DNA of 21,430 nucleotides from an uncultured Oscillospiraceae bacterium (GTDB taxonomy: Bacteria > Bacillota > Clostridia > Oscillospirales > Ruminococcaceae). Each line of letters begins with the position of its first letter. Position 1 is the first letter of the stretch. The notes under the pieces are model-generated. The model had not been told where the DNA came from. It ran no database searches and saw only the letters and a program-made list of their open reading frames with translations. Positions 13,368 through 21,306 of the stretch are shown here, piece after piece. The stretch covers positions 1 to 21,430 of the forward strand of contig CAJJZS010000019.1 in assembly GCA_905197685.1 (NCBI GenBank). Reading direction: 5' to 3'. The position numbers were made by a program, and so were the translations under genes.

Positions 13368-15632
13368 TTACAGTTTCCAAATATCCTTGCAATAGGAATC
13401 TATCGTGCGGTCGGAAGAAAAATATCCTGCCTTTGCAATATTAACCAGCATTTTTTTGCTCCATTCCCTGCGGTTTTCATAAAGAGCAAAGACCCGTTCC
13501 TTTGCGGCAATATATTCTTTGAGGTCAAGCAGCGTCATAAACCAGTCTTTGTTCATCAGTTCTCTGTGCAGTCTGCGCAGCATAACGGGGTTTCCCAATG
13601 CAAGCAAGCGTTTATCCAACAGAAAATCGACCAGTTTTTTAATTTCCCTGTCCTGCTGACAGATTTTTTTCGAGCTGTACCCCTTTGTTTGATACAGACG
13701 CAGCACTTCCTCGCTGGATTTTCCGAAAATACAGATATTTTCTTCCCCGACCAAATCATAGATTTCCACATTTGCCCCGTCCATTGTGCCCAGCGTCACC
13801 GCGCCGTTAAGCATCATTTTCATGTTGCCCGTACCGCTCGCCTCCTTCGAGGCAAGGGAAATTTGTTCGGAAATATCGCAGGCAGGAATCAGCTTCTGCG
13901 CATAGCTGACATTATAATTTTCCACTACCACTAACTTCAGGTGCGGACTTACCTGCGGGTCGCTTTCAAACAATTGCTGCAAACAAAGCAGAAGATGGAT
14001 AATATCCTTTGCAATGGTATATGCCGGCGCTGCCTTTGCTCCGAAAATCAGGGTAATCGGTCTTTGTGGTAAAATTCCCTGCTTTATCTGAAAATATTTC
14101 CAAATTGCATACAGCGCGTTCATCTGCTGCCGTTTATATTCGTGCAGCCGTTTAATCTGAATATCGTAAATCGAATCGGGCGAAATGCAGATTCCTTCCC
14201 TGCGTTTTATTTCCTGCGCCAGCGCCTGTTTCTGCTCTGCTTTTATCTGCAACAAAGCGTTAAGCAAATCATCGTCCTCCCGATATTGCAGCAGCTTTTC
14301 CAATTCAAGCGCATTTGTTTTCCAACCCTCTCCGATATATCGGGTAATCAACCGGGAAAGCGGCGGATTGCAAAGCATCAGCCACCGCCGGAAGGTAATT
14401 CCGTTGGTTTCATTGTGGAATTTTTCGGGATAAAGATGATAAAAATCCGAAAGTTCGCTGTTTTTTAAAATATCGGTGTGCAGTTTTGCCACCCCGTTGA
14501 CCGAAAACCCGTAATGAATGGCAAGATGCGCCATATGTACCCTGTCCTGCGTATCAATAATCGCAGTCTTCGGAATACCGCACAGCGCCTTTGCCCGACG
14601 GTCCAAATGTTCGATAATCGGAATCAGCTGCGGAACAGCTTTTTCCAAACTGCTGCGCTGCCATTTTTCCAACGCCTCTGCCAAGATTGTATGGTTGGTA
14701 TAAGCGCAGGTTTTGCTGACAATCCGCACCGCTTTGTCCAAAGCAACCCCTTCTTCGGTCAGCAGACGAATCAGCTCCAGGATAATTAAGGTCGGGTGGG
14801 TATCGTTAATCTGAATCACCGCCGCCCGATCCAGCTCCTGCGGCAGGTATCCCCTCTCCTTTGTTTCCCGCAAAATCATCTGCGCCGCTGCGCTCACCAG
14901 AAAATATTGCTGGTACAGCCGCAGCATCTTTCCGTCCTCGTCACTGTCATCGGGGTACAAAAACAAGGTCAGATTGTGCGCAATATCTGTTTTATCAAAT
15001 TCTATGCCGTTTTTTACTAAACTTTCGTCCGTCTGCTCCAGGTCAAACAGCTTGAGCAAAATCCGCTTGTCGGAATGATATCCGGTCACATCTGCTTCAT
15101 ACATTCTTGCCAAAACTGATGTTTCTCCCAGATGCACCGGGAAAACCGTATCGGTTTTCCTCAACCAGCCTTGCGGTTGAATCCAACAATCGGGAAATTC
15201 CCGCTGACTGTTCTTCTCAAACTTCTGCCGAAACAACCCAAAATGATAGTTTAACCCAACGCCTTCCCCATTGAGTCCCAATGTGGCAATCGAATCCAAA
15301 AAACACGCCGCCAACCGTCCCAAACCGCCGTTGCCCAAAGACGGTTCCGGTTCCAGCTCCTCCAACTCCTCCAAAGAAGTAGAATATTTGTTTAAAAGCT
15401 GCTGCGCCTGCTCATACAGCCCCAAGTTAAGCAGATGGTTGTTTAGCATCCTGCCCACCAAAAACTCGGCAGACAGGTAGTACAGCTTTTTCCCCGAAGC
15501 AGTTTGCAAGGGCTGTTTTTCTGTCTGCTCTTTGGTATAACAAAGCAAAGCCTCATACAACTGTTCTTTGGTCGCGGTATCTAAATTTTTTTCAAAATGC
15601 TCCCTTAAAAATCGGGCGATATATTCCTCCAT
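13368..15632 (-). CDS. glgP: Glycogen/alpha-glucan phosphorylase
   Basis: This 754-residue cytoplasmic enzyme releases glucose-1-phosphate from the ends of glycogen, starch or maltodextrin using phosphate and pyridoxal phosphate. Landmarks include LGNGGLGRLAACFLDS near the N-terminus, the active-site stretch INDTHPTLIILELIRLL, KRLHEYKRQQMNAL, and EASGTGNMKMMLNG with the PLP-binding Lys at about 605. The C-terminus RTIDSYCKDIWKL is standard. The length is slightly below the 790-830 common in the family but no domain is missing. Start: AAGGAG lies about 10 nt upstream of the ATG. It follows malQ by 13 nt in one operon. No regulatory phosphorylation site of the animal type is expected. It could equally be named malP. 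Confidence 0.96.
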   Translation of the reverse strand: MEEYIARFLREHFEKNLDTATKEQLYEALLCYTKEQTEKQPLQTASGKKLYYLSAEFLVGRMLNNHLLNLGLYEQAQQLLNKYSTSLEELEELEPEPSLGNGGLGRLAACFLDSIATLGLNGEGVGLNYHFGLFRQKFEKNSQREFPDCWIQPQGWLRKTDTVFPVHLGETSVLARMYEADVTGYHSDKRILLKLFDLEQTDESLVKNGIEFDKTDIAHNLTLFLYPDDSDEDGKMLRLYQQYFLVSAAAQMILRETKERGYLPQELDRAAVIQINDTHPTLIILELIRLLTEEGVALDKAVRIVSKTCAYTNHTILAEALEKWQRSSLEKAVPQLIPIIEHLDRRAKALCGIPKTAIIDTQDRVHMAHLAIHYGFSVNGVAKLHTDILKNSELSDFYHLYPEKFHNETNGITFRRWLMLCNPPLSRLITRYIGEGWKTNALELEKLLQYREDDDLLNALLQIKAEQKQALAQEIKRREGICISPDSIYDIQIKRLHEYKRQQMNALYAIWKYFQIKQGILPQRPITLIFGAKAAPAYTIAKDIIHLLLCLQQLFESDPQVSPHLKLVVVENYNVSYAQKLIPACDISEQISLASKEASGTGNMKMMLNGAVTLGTMDGANVEIYDLVGEENICIFGKSSEEVLRLYQTKGYSSKKICQQDREIKKLVDFLLDKRLLALGNPVMLRRLHRELMNKDWFMTLLDLKEYIAAKERVFALYENRREWSKKMLVNIAKAGYFSSDRTIDSYCKDIWKL

Positions 15633-15645
15633 ACAGGAACGCTCC

Positions 15646-17172
15646 TTATTGTTTTTTTGTCTTTATCACTGCTTTTATCTTCCGTTTGCTTTTTGGAAAA
15701 CGCCATGCCGCCCGATTCAGCTGCGCAATCTGCCGAGCCAGCTGCGGGTTTGCCGCATTTTTCTTCATTCTCCATTCCCAGTTTCCCCCAACGGTGGAGG
15801 GCGTGTTCATTCTCGCCTTTGCCGGCAGGGATAAAAAGTCCTGCATCGGGGCAATCGCCAGTTCACAGGGGGAAGTCCATGCCGTGCGAATCATCTCCCA
15901 TGCAATCTCCTTTTTCCGTTTTGCTCCGGTATAGGCTTTTACTGTGGACCAATCCTGTTCGTTCAGCTCTTCTGCCCAACCCAAACAGGTGTTGTTGTCA
16001 TGCGTCCCGGTATAAATTACCGACTTTTGAGGACAGCGATGCGGCAGATAGCTGCTCTCCTCCCGAGAGGAAAAAGCAAACTGCAAAATCTTCATTCCCG
16101 GAAATCCGCACCATTCCCGCAGCTGTTCCACGTCTTCGGTAATTACACCCAAATCCTCGGCAATCAGTTTGAGGTTCGGCAGTTCCTTTTTGATGCAGGC
16201 AAACAGCTGTTTGCCCGGACCTGTTTCCCAACACCCGTTTTCTGCCGTTTTTTCGGCTGCGTCCACTGCATAATAACCCGCAAATCCGCGAAAATGGTCG
16301 ATGCGGGTTAAATCAAATCTTTTTTCCAATGCGGCAAAGCGTTTTTTCCACCACGCAAAATTTTCCTGCTCCATTCTGTCCCATCGGTAAAGCGGATTTC
16401 CCCACAACTGCCCTGTTTTGGAAAAATAATCCGGCGGACAGCCCGCTACCCGAATCGGCTGAAACTGCTCGTCATATTCAAACAGCTGCGGATTCACCCA
16501 GGTGTCGCAGCTGTCCTGCGCAACATAAATGGGAATATCTCCAATGAGCAAAACGCCCTGTCGGTTGCAATATTCTTTTAAATGCCGCCACTGTGTGTCA
16601 AACAGATACTGCACAAAGCCGTGGTACTCTGTTTCTTGCTGCAATCTCCAGCGATATTCTTCCAATGTTTTTGCATCTCGGGAGCGCAAACCCGCCTCCC
16701 ATGTCTGCCACGCCGCCCCGTTTTTTTCTTCCCGAATCGCTCGATAAAGGGAATAATCGGCAAGCCATTCGCTTTCCTGTCGGAAAAACAGCTCGACCTC
16801 TCGCCATATCGGCATTTGTTTTGCCCGAGCAAAGGCAAGGCGCAAAACCGTTTGCTTTGCTGCCGCTGCCTTTTCAAAGCAAACCCTTTCTCCCTTTCCC
16901 CAATCAAGGCGGTCACATTCTTTTTGGGTCAGCAGCCCCTGCGCAATCAGCTGTTCCGGGTCGATAAAGTCGGGATTTCCGGCAAAAACCGAATCGGATT
17001 GATACGGCGAATTTGAGCTGCCCACCGGTCCGATTGGCAAAACCTGCCAGTAGCGCAGCCCCGACTGTCTGCAAAAATCCGCAAAATGCTCCGCCTCTTT
17101 TCCCATCGTCCCGATTCCGTATTTCCCGGGCAAACTTGTGATGTGCATCAGCACTCCGCTGCTTCGTTCCAT
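15646..17172 (-). CDS. malQ: 4-alpha-glucanotransferase (amylomaltase)
   Basis: A 508-residue GH77 enzyme that transfers glucan segments between maltodextrins, making chains long enough for the phosphorylase. Seen: SSGVLMHITSLPGKYGIG at the start, GDIPIYVAQDS (211-221), the nucleophile Asp292 in TRIDHFRGF, the acid/base Glu339 in LIAEDLG, and the third carboxylate in TGTHDNNT (Asp392). Start: the frame stays open to 17613, but that extension is low-complexity F/Y/C- and K-rich sequence. ATG 17172 follows GAGGAGG (17187-17181) and gives the normal family length. It is the first gene of the malQ-glgP operon, with a probable promoter at 17221-17249. Confidence 0.96.
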   Translation of the reverse strand: MERSSGVLMHITSLPGKYGIGTMGKEAEHFADFCRQSGLRYWQVLPIGPVGSSNSPYQSDSVFAGNPDFIDPEQLIAQGLLTQKECDRLDWGKGERVCFEKAAAAKQTVLRLAFARAKQMPIWREVELFFRQESEWLADYSLYRAIREEKNGAAWQTWEAGLRSRDAKTLEEYRWRLQQETEYHGFVQYLFDTQWRHLKEYCNRQGVLLIGDIPIYVAQDSCDTWVNPQLFEYDEQFQPIRVAGCPPDYFSKTGQLWGNPLYRWDRMEQENFAWWKKRFAALEKRFDLTRIDHFRGFAGYYAVDAAEKTAENGCWETGPGKQLFACIKKELPNLKLIAEDLGVITEDVEQLREWCGFPGMKILQFAFSSREESSYLPHRCPQKSVIYTGTHDNNTCLGWAEELNEQDWSTVKAYTGAKRKKEIAWEMIRTAWTSPCELAIAPMQDFLSLPAKARMNTPSTVGGNWEWRMKKNAANPQLARQIAQLNRAAWRFPKSKRKIKAVIKTKKQ

Positions 17173-17220
17173 CTTGTTTTCCTCCTCGCAAACTGTTGTT
17201 TCTTTCCAATCTTTGAGATG

Positions 17221-17249
17221 ATTGTACCGCAAAAAACAATCTTTGTATA
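17221..17249 (-). promoter_or_regulatory. Probable promoter of malQ-glgP
   Basis: Minus strand TATACA (17249-17244), a 17-nt spacer and TACAAT (17226-17221). The -10 box matches at five of six positions and the -35 box at four. The ATG is about 50 nt downstream. No catabolite-repression site was recognised by eye. Confidence 0.45.
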
Positions 17250-17415
17250 GTCTTTTTCTCCTTTTTCGATAAATTTTACCGATTTTCTGTCTTTGTTTTT
17301 GTGGTTTATTCTTGTATTTTTTCTTTTTTCCAAAATCATGCAGTATTTTGCTTTGTTTTTTACACTTTGTTAATAAGAACAAATTTAAAAAATAATTTTG
17401 AAAGGAGAATCCCTC

Positions 17416-18429
17416 ATGAAAAAAATAAAACGGTTTACTCTCTGCTTTTTGCTTGCGTCCTCGCTTGTCATAAGCCTTGCCGGATGCGGCTCTCAATCCG
17501 CAAATCAAAGTATGTCTAAAGATGAAATAACAGAAGAAGTAACAGAAGAAGTAACAGAAGAAGTAACGGAAGAAATGGCAGTCGAGGATTCCTCGGACAA
17601 GCTGCTCCCGCAAGTCGGATCAGGCGAATCCGGCGCTGTCGCAAACACCCTTACCGCTGCCGCCGGGCAAGAAACCGTAAAACTAATCTGGCGGGCAGAC
17701 CTTTCGATGGAAACGCTCGAATTTGATAAAGCGCTCTCTCAAATCAATGCGCTCATTCAGGAGAAAAAAGGCTTTGTGGAAAGCAGCTCTGCCTCCGGCG
17801 GTTCGGACGCGCAGGGAAATTATATCAATAAGTCCGCCTATCTCACCGCAAGAATCCCCGCAAATCAATTAGACTCGTTCCTCTCCGAGCTGAACGGATT
17901 TGGCAGCATCACCTCTCAAAATCTTTCCAGCGAAAATATTTCGCTGCAATATGCCGACACTCAGGCGCGGAAAGAGGCTTTGCAGACAGAGTATGATAGA
18001 CTCATCGACCTGATGGCAAAGGCAGAAAATATCGACGCGGTGATTGCTTTGGAGGCGCGCCTTTCCGAAGTTCGGCTTCAGTTGGATTCGCTTTCTTCTC
18101 AGCTTCGCACCTATGATAATCTGGTAGATTATGCCACCGTCGAGATGAATATCATGGAAGTAAACAAATTAAATACCGTCAGCGCAGTCGGCATCGGAGA
18201 ACGGATTCAAAACGGATTTTCGGATACGCTGTTCGGTATCAAAACCTTCTTTGAAAATTCGATTGTCTTTTTGGTTGTCAATCTGCCGATATTTATCCTG
18301 ATTGCAATCCCCGTCCTTGTTGTGCTGTTCCTGCTGCGCAAACGCAGACAAAAGAAAAACGCAAGCCATATGCCGCTTGATTCCGACCGAGAACAGTTCC
18401 CAACCCGGCAAGAAAACGAACAAAAATAA
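17416..18429 (+). CDS. DUF4349 lipoprotein with C-terminal membrane helix
   Basis: A 337-residue envelope protein. The signal peptide ends in the lipobox LAGC (Cys24). A short repeat-rich acidic linker follows (about 37-57, ITEEV repeats), then a DUF4349 domain (about 88-275) with YLTARIPANQLDSFLSEL, a predicted coiled coil (about 190-235, EALQTEYDRLIDLMAKAEN) and YATVEMNI. A strong hydrophobic helix (about 282-312) and a basic KRRQKK tail close it. The family function is not known; the layout suggests a protein tethered at both ends that senses or spans the cell wall space. Start: AAAGGAG (17400-17406) precedes ATG 17416; an upstream in-frame ATG at 17398 overlaps that RBS and was rejected. 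A weak promoter (TTGCTT 17348, TAATAA 17371) is possible. Confidence 0.88.
   Translation: MKKIKRFTLCFLLASSLVISLAGCGSQSANQSMSKDEITEEVTEEVTEEVTEEMAVEDSSDKLLPQVGSGESGAVANTLTAAAGQETVKLIWRADLSMETLEFDKALSQINALIQEKKGFVESSSASGGSDAQGNYINKSAYLTARIPANQLDSFLSELNGFGSITSQNLSSENISLQYADTQARKEALQTEYDRLIDLMAKAENIDAVIALEARLSEVRLQLDSLSSQLRTYDNLVDYATVEMNIMEVNKLNTVSAVGIGERIQNGFSDTLFGIKTFFENSIVFLVVNLPIFILIAIPVLVVLFLLRKRRQKKNASHMPLDSDREQFPTRQENEQK
17530..17577 (+). repeat. In-frame 12-bp tandem repeat within the DUF4349 gene
   Basis: Three exact copies of ACAGAAGAAGTA (17530-17565) and a fourth degenerate copy (17566-17577). Each encodes TEEV. As the unit is four codons, slippage changes linker length without breaking the frame. 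Confidence 0.9.
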
Positions 18430-18457
18430 GTAAGAATTTTTTTCCTGTCCTTTTCAT

Positions 18458-18486
18458 TTGCCAAAAATCAGAAAACATGATAAACT
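18458..18486 (+). promoter_or_regulatory. Promoter of the MscS-family gene
   Basis: TTGCCA (18458-18463), a 17-nt spacer and TAAACT (18481-18486), with a TG one base before the -10 box (extended -10). No terminator is seen after the preceding lipoprotein gene, so some read-through is also possible. Confidence 0.6.
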
Positions 18487-18549
18487 GAAAGTATTCTTTT
18501 GCTGTGTTTTTACACATTTCATTAAAAATCCGAAAGGACGTGTTTTCCC

Positions 18550-19641
18550 TTGTTTACCATTATTTCAGACATTATTGCAAACAATCTGTTCTTATTTCGA
18601 TTTTTAGGGTCGATTCTCATCTTCCTGTTTTTCTGGTTCTTCAAAGCTCCTATTACCAAACTGCTGGTAAAGCTGCTGAACAAACTGATTAACCGTAAGC
18701 GTCAGATTGCCGACCACTCCACCCTCACCTTTGTGCTTTCCCCGCTGAAGGCGCTGCTTGCTTCCAGCGGTATCTACCTTGCGCTGATGAATCTGCACCC
18801 GAGCGCTTCTGTCGGCGCATTTCTGCTCAAGCTCTATCGCATCAGTTTTATCATGATCCTGACCTGGATTCTGGTTCGCCTATGCGACTGCGCTTCCGAT
18901 TCCTTCTTCCGCTTTAATAATAAGCTGGACGAACATCTGGATGTTTCACTCAATAAAACCCTGATGACGCTGCTGAAAAAGGTAGTAAAAATCCTGATTT
19001 TTGCCATCTCCGGAATCGCTGTTTTAAGCGAAGCGGGAATCAATGTTGCCACCATCATCACCGGTATCGGTTTGGGCGGTCTTACCTTCGCCCTTGCCGC
19101 GCAGGATACCGCGCAAAACCTGTTTGGCGGTCTGGTCATTCTTCTGGATAAACCGTTTGCCGTTGACGATTGGATTTCCACCTCCTCCATTGAGGGCGTG
19201 GTGGAGGACATCAACTTCCGCTCCACCCGCATCCGCACCTTCCCCAATTCTTTGGTCGTTGTACCAAACTCCTCTCTGGTTTCCTCCCCCATCACCAACT
19301 GGTCTAAGATGAACAAACGCCGCGCCTCCTTTTCGATTGGACTAACCTATGATACTCCGAAAGAAAAGCTGGAACACTGCATTTCCCGCATTACCGAAAT
19401 GGTAAACAGCAATCCTGAAATCATTCCGGAAGATACGGTAATTCGCTTTAACAGCTTTCAGGACAGCAGCCTGGAAATTTCTCTGGTTTTCTTCACCGCT
19501 CCCACCTCTTTCTCCGATTTCCAGCGCATTAAAGAAGCGGTAAACTTTGGCATCATGGAAATTGTCGAGCAGGAAGGACTGAGCTTTGCCTTCCCGACAC
19601 AAACCCTTTATGTCAACAATCTTTGCGAAGTAAAAAAATAA
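18550..19641 (+). CDS. MscS-family small-conductance mechanosensitive channel
   Basis: A 363-residue membrane protein that opens under membrane tension to release solutes during osmotic downshock. Hydrophobic helices are at about 13-32, 62-82, 96-113 and 143-161, then the pore helix region 164-198 (INVATIITGIGLGGLTFALA, followed by AQDTAQNLFGG), rich in Gly and Ala as in MscS. The beta domain (DKPFAVDDWI...EGVVEDINFRSTRIRT...VVVPNSSL) and the alpha/beta C-terminal domain follow. It is longer than E. coli MscS (286) because of two extra N-terminal helices. Start: TTG 18550, with AAAGGA about 11 nt upstream; no in-frame ATG lies nearby. The gene has its own promoter and a strong terminator. Confidence 0.93.
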   Translation: MFTIISDIIANNLFLFRFLGSILIFLFFWFFKAPITKLLVKLLNKLINRKRQIADHSTLTFVLSPLKALLASSGIYLALMNLHPSASVGAFLLKLYRISFIMILTWILVRLCDCASDSFFRFNNKLDEHLDVSLNKTLMTLLKKVVKILIFAISGIAVLSEAGINVATIITGIGLGGLTFALAAQDTAQNLFGGLVILLDKPFAVDDWISTSSIEGVVEDINFRSTRIRTFPNSLVVVPNSSLVSSPITNWSKMNKRRASFSIGLTYDTPKEKLEHCISRITEMVNSNPEIIPEDTVIRFNSFQDSSLEISLVFFTAPTSFSDFQRIKEAVNFGIMEIVEQEGLSFAFPTQTLYVNNLCEVKK

Positions 19642-19650
19642 TAACGACCA

Positions 19651-19691
19651 AAAACAACGGTTTCCGAATAAATCGGAAACCGTTGTTTTTT
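19651..19691 (+). terminator. Intrinsic terminator of the MscS-family gene
   Basis: A 17-bp perfect stem (AAAACAACGGTTTCCGA, 19651-19667, with 19673-19689) around the loop ATAAA, running into T residues, 10 nt after the stop codon. Confidence 0.92.
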
Positions 19692-19735
19692 AATCTTTGT
19701 TCTTTGCTTTCGCCCAAAAGTCATCGTTCTAAACC

Positions 19736-20307
19736 GAAGCAGAATCGAAAAAACAAAAGAATCGTTTAGAATATATCCCCGCAAATTCCGGTAAAAATCC
19801 CGTCCAATTCCTGCCGAAAACCTACAAAAAATAAAAATTTTTCGCAGCTGTGTAGTTGTTGCATATCTGCGTGCAACTTTTTCGGCATTTCGGGGTATAG
19901 GTGAAAGAGAATATTTTTTAAACCCGAGCGAAGCAGAATCGAAAAAACAAAAGAATCAGTTAGAATACACTCCCGCAAATTCCGGTAAAAATCCCGTCCA
20001 ATTCCTGCCGAAAACCTACAAAAAATAAAAATTTTTCGCAGCTGTGTAGTTGTTGCATATCTGCGTGCAACTTTTTCGGAATTTTGGGGTATAGGTGAAA
20101 GAGAATATTTTTTAAACCCGAGCGGAGCAGAATCGAAAAACCAAAAGAATCGGTTAGAATATATCCCCGCAAATTCCGGTAAAAATCCCGCTCAACCCCT
20201 GCCGAAACCCCGCAAAAAATAAAAAGTTTTCGCAGCTGTGTAGTTGTTGCATATCTGCGTGCAACTTTTAGGACCTTTCGGGGCATAGGTGAAAGAGGAT
20301 TTTTTAA
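19736..20307. repeat. Array of three tandem 194-bp non-coding repeats
   Basis: Copies start at 19736, 19930 and 20124, a period of exactly 194 bp twice. By eye, copies 1 and 2 differ at about seven positions. Copy 3 is more diverged and loses about its last ten bases where it meets the stop codon of the neighbouring minus-strand gene. The period is not a multiple of three, so open frames crossing the array change frame between copies, which argues against coding. Each copy holds a conserved hairpin GTTGCA/TGCAAC followed by T residues (19858-19877, 20052-20071, 20246-20265) and a competing CGCAG/CTGCG pairing that cannot form together with it. The array sits between two convergent genes. Function unknown; a structured RNA or a mobile non-coding repeat are both possible. 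Confidence 0.92.
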
Positions 20308-21050
20308 CAACTCCCCCGATCAATCGGAATTTGCAGCCGCTGCATCTGTCGGATAAACAGGGAAAATTCCATGTTATCATCAAAAGTAAAGATTCTTTTT
20401 TCTCCTGCATAAACACGAAATGCTCCGCTCTTTTTATAAACACCCCTCGTTATCTCTCCGAAATGATATGTTCTGGTGCGTCCGAAAGCAGAACGATAGA
20501 TAATTTCCATATCGTTTACCTCAACCTTCCATAATCCCATATTCAGGCAGAAAATAATATCAAAAATAAGAAATGCCAACAAGCTGAGATGCACCCACAA
20601 CACTTCTCTTTGAAGCAAGGAAACGATTTGCAGAAAAACAATTGGAATTATCATAACAAGAGCATACCAAAATAAAAAGCTCTCGCTTTTTATCACATAA
20701 TGTTTGAGGTCTGCCTTTTGATTTTCCTCCTGTTTTCTGTGCTTTTGGCGGGCAAGACAGCCTAACCCCCCTGCAACAGACGCGATTGGAACAACAGATG
20801 CAGCCAAACGAATAAAGTTCCTTCTTTCTTCACCGTCCGCCGCAAAAAGAAGAAACGGCAGATAACCCAACACAAAAACACCGACAAAAGCAGCTTTCAA
20901 ACACAATTTACATCCTTGAGGAAAGGTAATTTTTATTTCCCGATGCTTTATAAATTGATACGCTTCTGAAATAATCTCCGACAACATGGGTAAACCTATG
21001 ATAAAAAGATAAGCTCCCAACGATTTGTAAATATCCGTAAGCAATTCCAT
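20304..21050 (-). CDS. Five-helix membrane protein with C-terminal PH-like domain, function unknown
   Basis: A 248-residue protein with hydrophobic helices at about 11-27, 49-70, 80-99, 125-145 and 150-170, then a soluble C-terminal domain (about 172-248). The soluble part starts WKVEVNDMEIIYRSAFGRTR and continues with alternating strands (YHFGEI, FRVYAGEKRIFTF) and a final helix, a pattern like small bacterial PH-type domains; I associate it with DUF6560 but cannot confirm that here. The stop codon lies inside the end of the third 194-bp repeat. It has its own extended -10 promoter and a modest purine-rich ribosome site. No partner gene suggests a role. Confidence 0.75.
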   Translation of the reverse strand: MELLTDIYKSLGAYLFIIGLPMLSEIISEAYQFIKHREIKITFPQGCKLCLKAAFVGVFVLGYLPFLLFAADGEERRNFIRLAASVVPIASVAGGLGCLARQKHRKQEENQKADLKHYVIKSESFLFWYALVMIIPIVFLQIVSLLQREVLWVHLSLLAFLIFDIIFCLNMGLWKVEVNDMEIIYRSAFGRTRTYHFGEITRGVYKKSGAFRVYAGEKRIFTFDDNMEFSLFIRQMQRLQIPIDRGSC

Positions 21051-21084
21051 TCTTTTCCCGCCTTCCTGTTTTCAGGTCAGCTTC

Positions 21085-21113
21085 ATTATATCATTCTTCT
21101 GTTTTGCTGTCAT
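21085..21113 (-). promoter_or_regulatory. Promoter of the five-helix membrane protein gene
   Basis: Minus strand ATGACA (21113-21108), a 17-nt spacer and TATAAT (21090-21085), with TG upstream of the -10 box (extended -10). A short leader of about 28 nt with a tiny CCTG/CAGG hairpin leads to the ATG. Confidence 0.75.
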
Positions 21114-21306
21114 TATTTTTTATGAGCAGGGACTAATTTTTCTGTAGGAAAATATCGGCTTCCAAATAAAAATATACGCTTTTCCATACTTATATTTTAA
21201 ATTCGTATGTCTGTCGAACATCACCAAACTGCTCTTACTTTTTTAATATCCCATAAATTGGAATACGCTCAAGTGTGGCGAGATACTCACCAATATGTAG
21301 ATATGA
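21114..21306. other. Gap between the promoter at 21085-21113 and the hsdS-like fragment; no gene supported
   Basis: The stretch is A/T-rich at first. A 56-codon plus-strand frame (21207-21377) starts at ATG 21207 but has no ribosome site and no recognisable motif; it overlaps the fragment that follows. I see no RNA gene or repeat. Confidence 0.5.

Noticed and set aside
17173..17613. N-terminal extension of the malQ frame
   Set aside because: The extension translates to F/Y/C- and K-rich low-complexity sequence, covers the promoter region and the start of the divergent lipoprotein gene, and an ideal RBS sits before ATG 17172.
18834..19316. 160-codon minus-strand frame opposite the MscS gene
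   Set aside because: It is the antisense shadow of conserved channel sequence, with no start signals.
19766..20443. Minus-strand open frames across the 194-bp repeats (recurring KLHADMQQLHSCEKF)
   Set aside because: They come from a repeat whose period is not a multiple of three, so the frame changes between copies. There is no ribosome site, and one frame extends into the real 20304-21050 gene in another phase.
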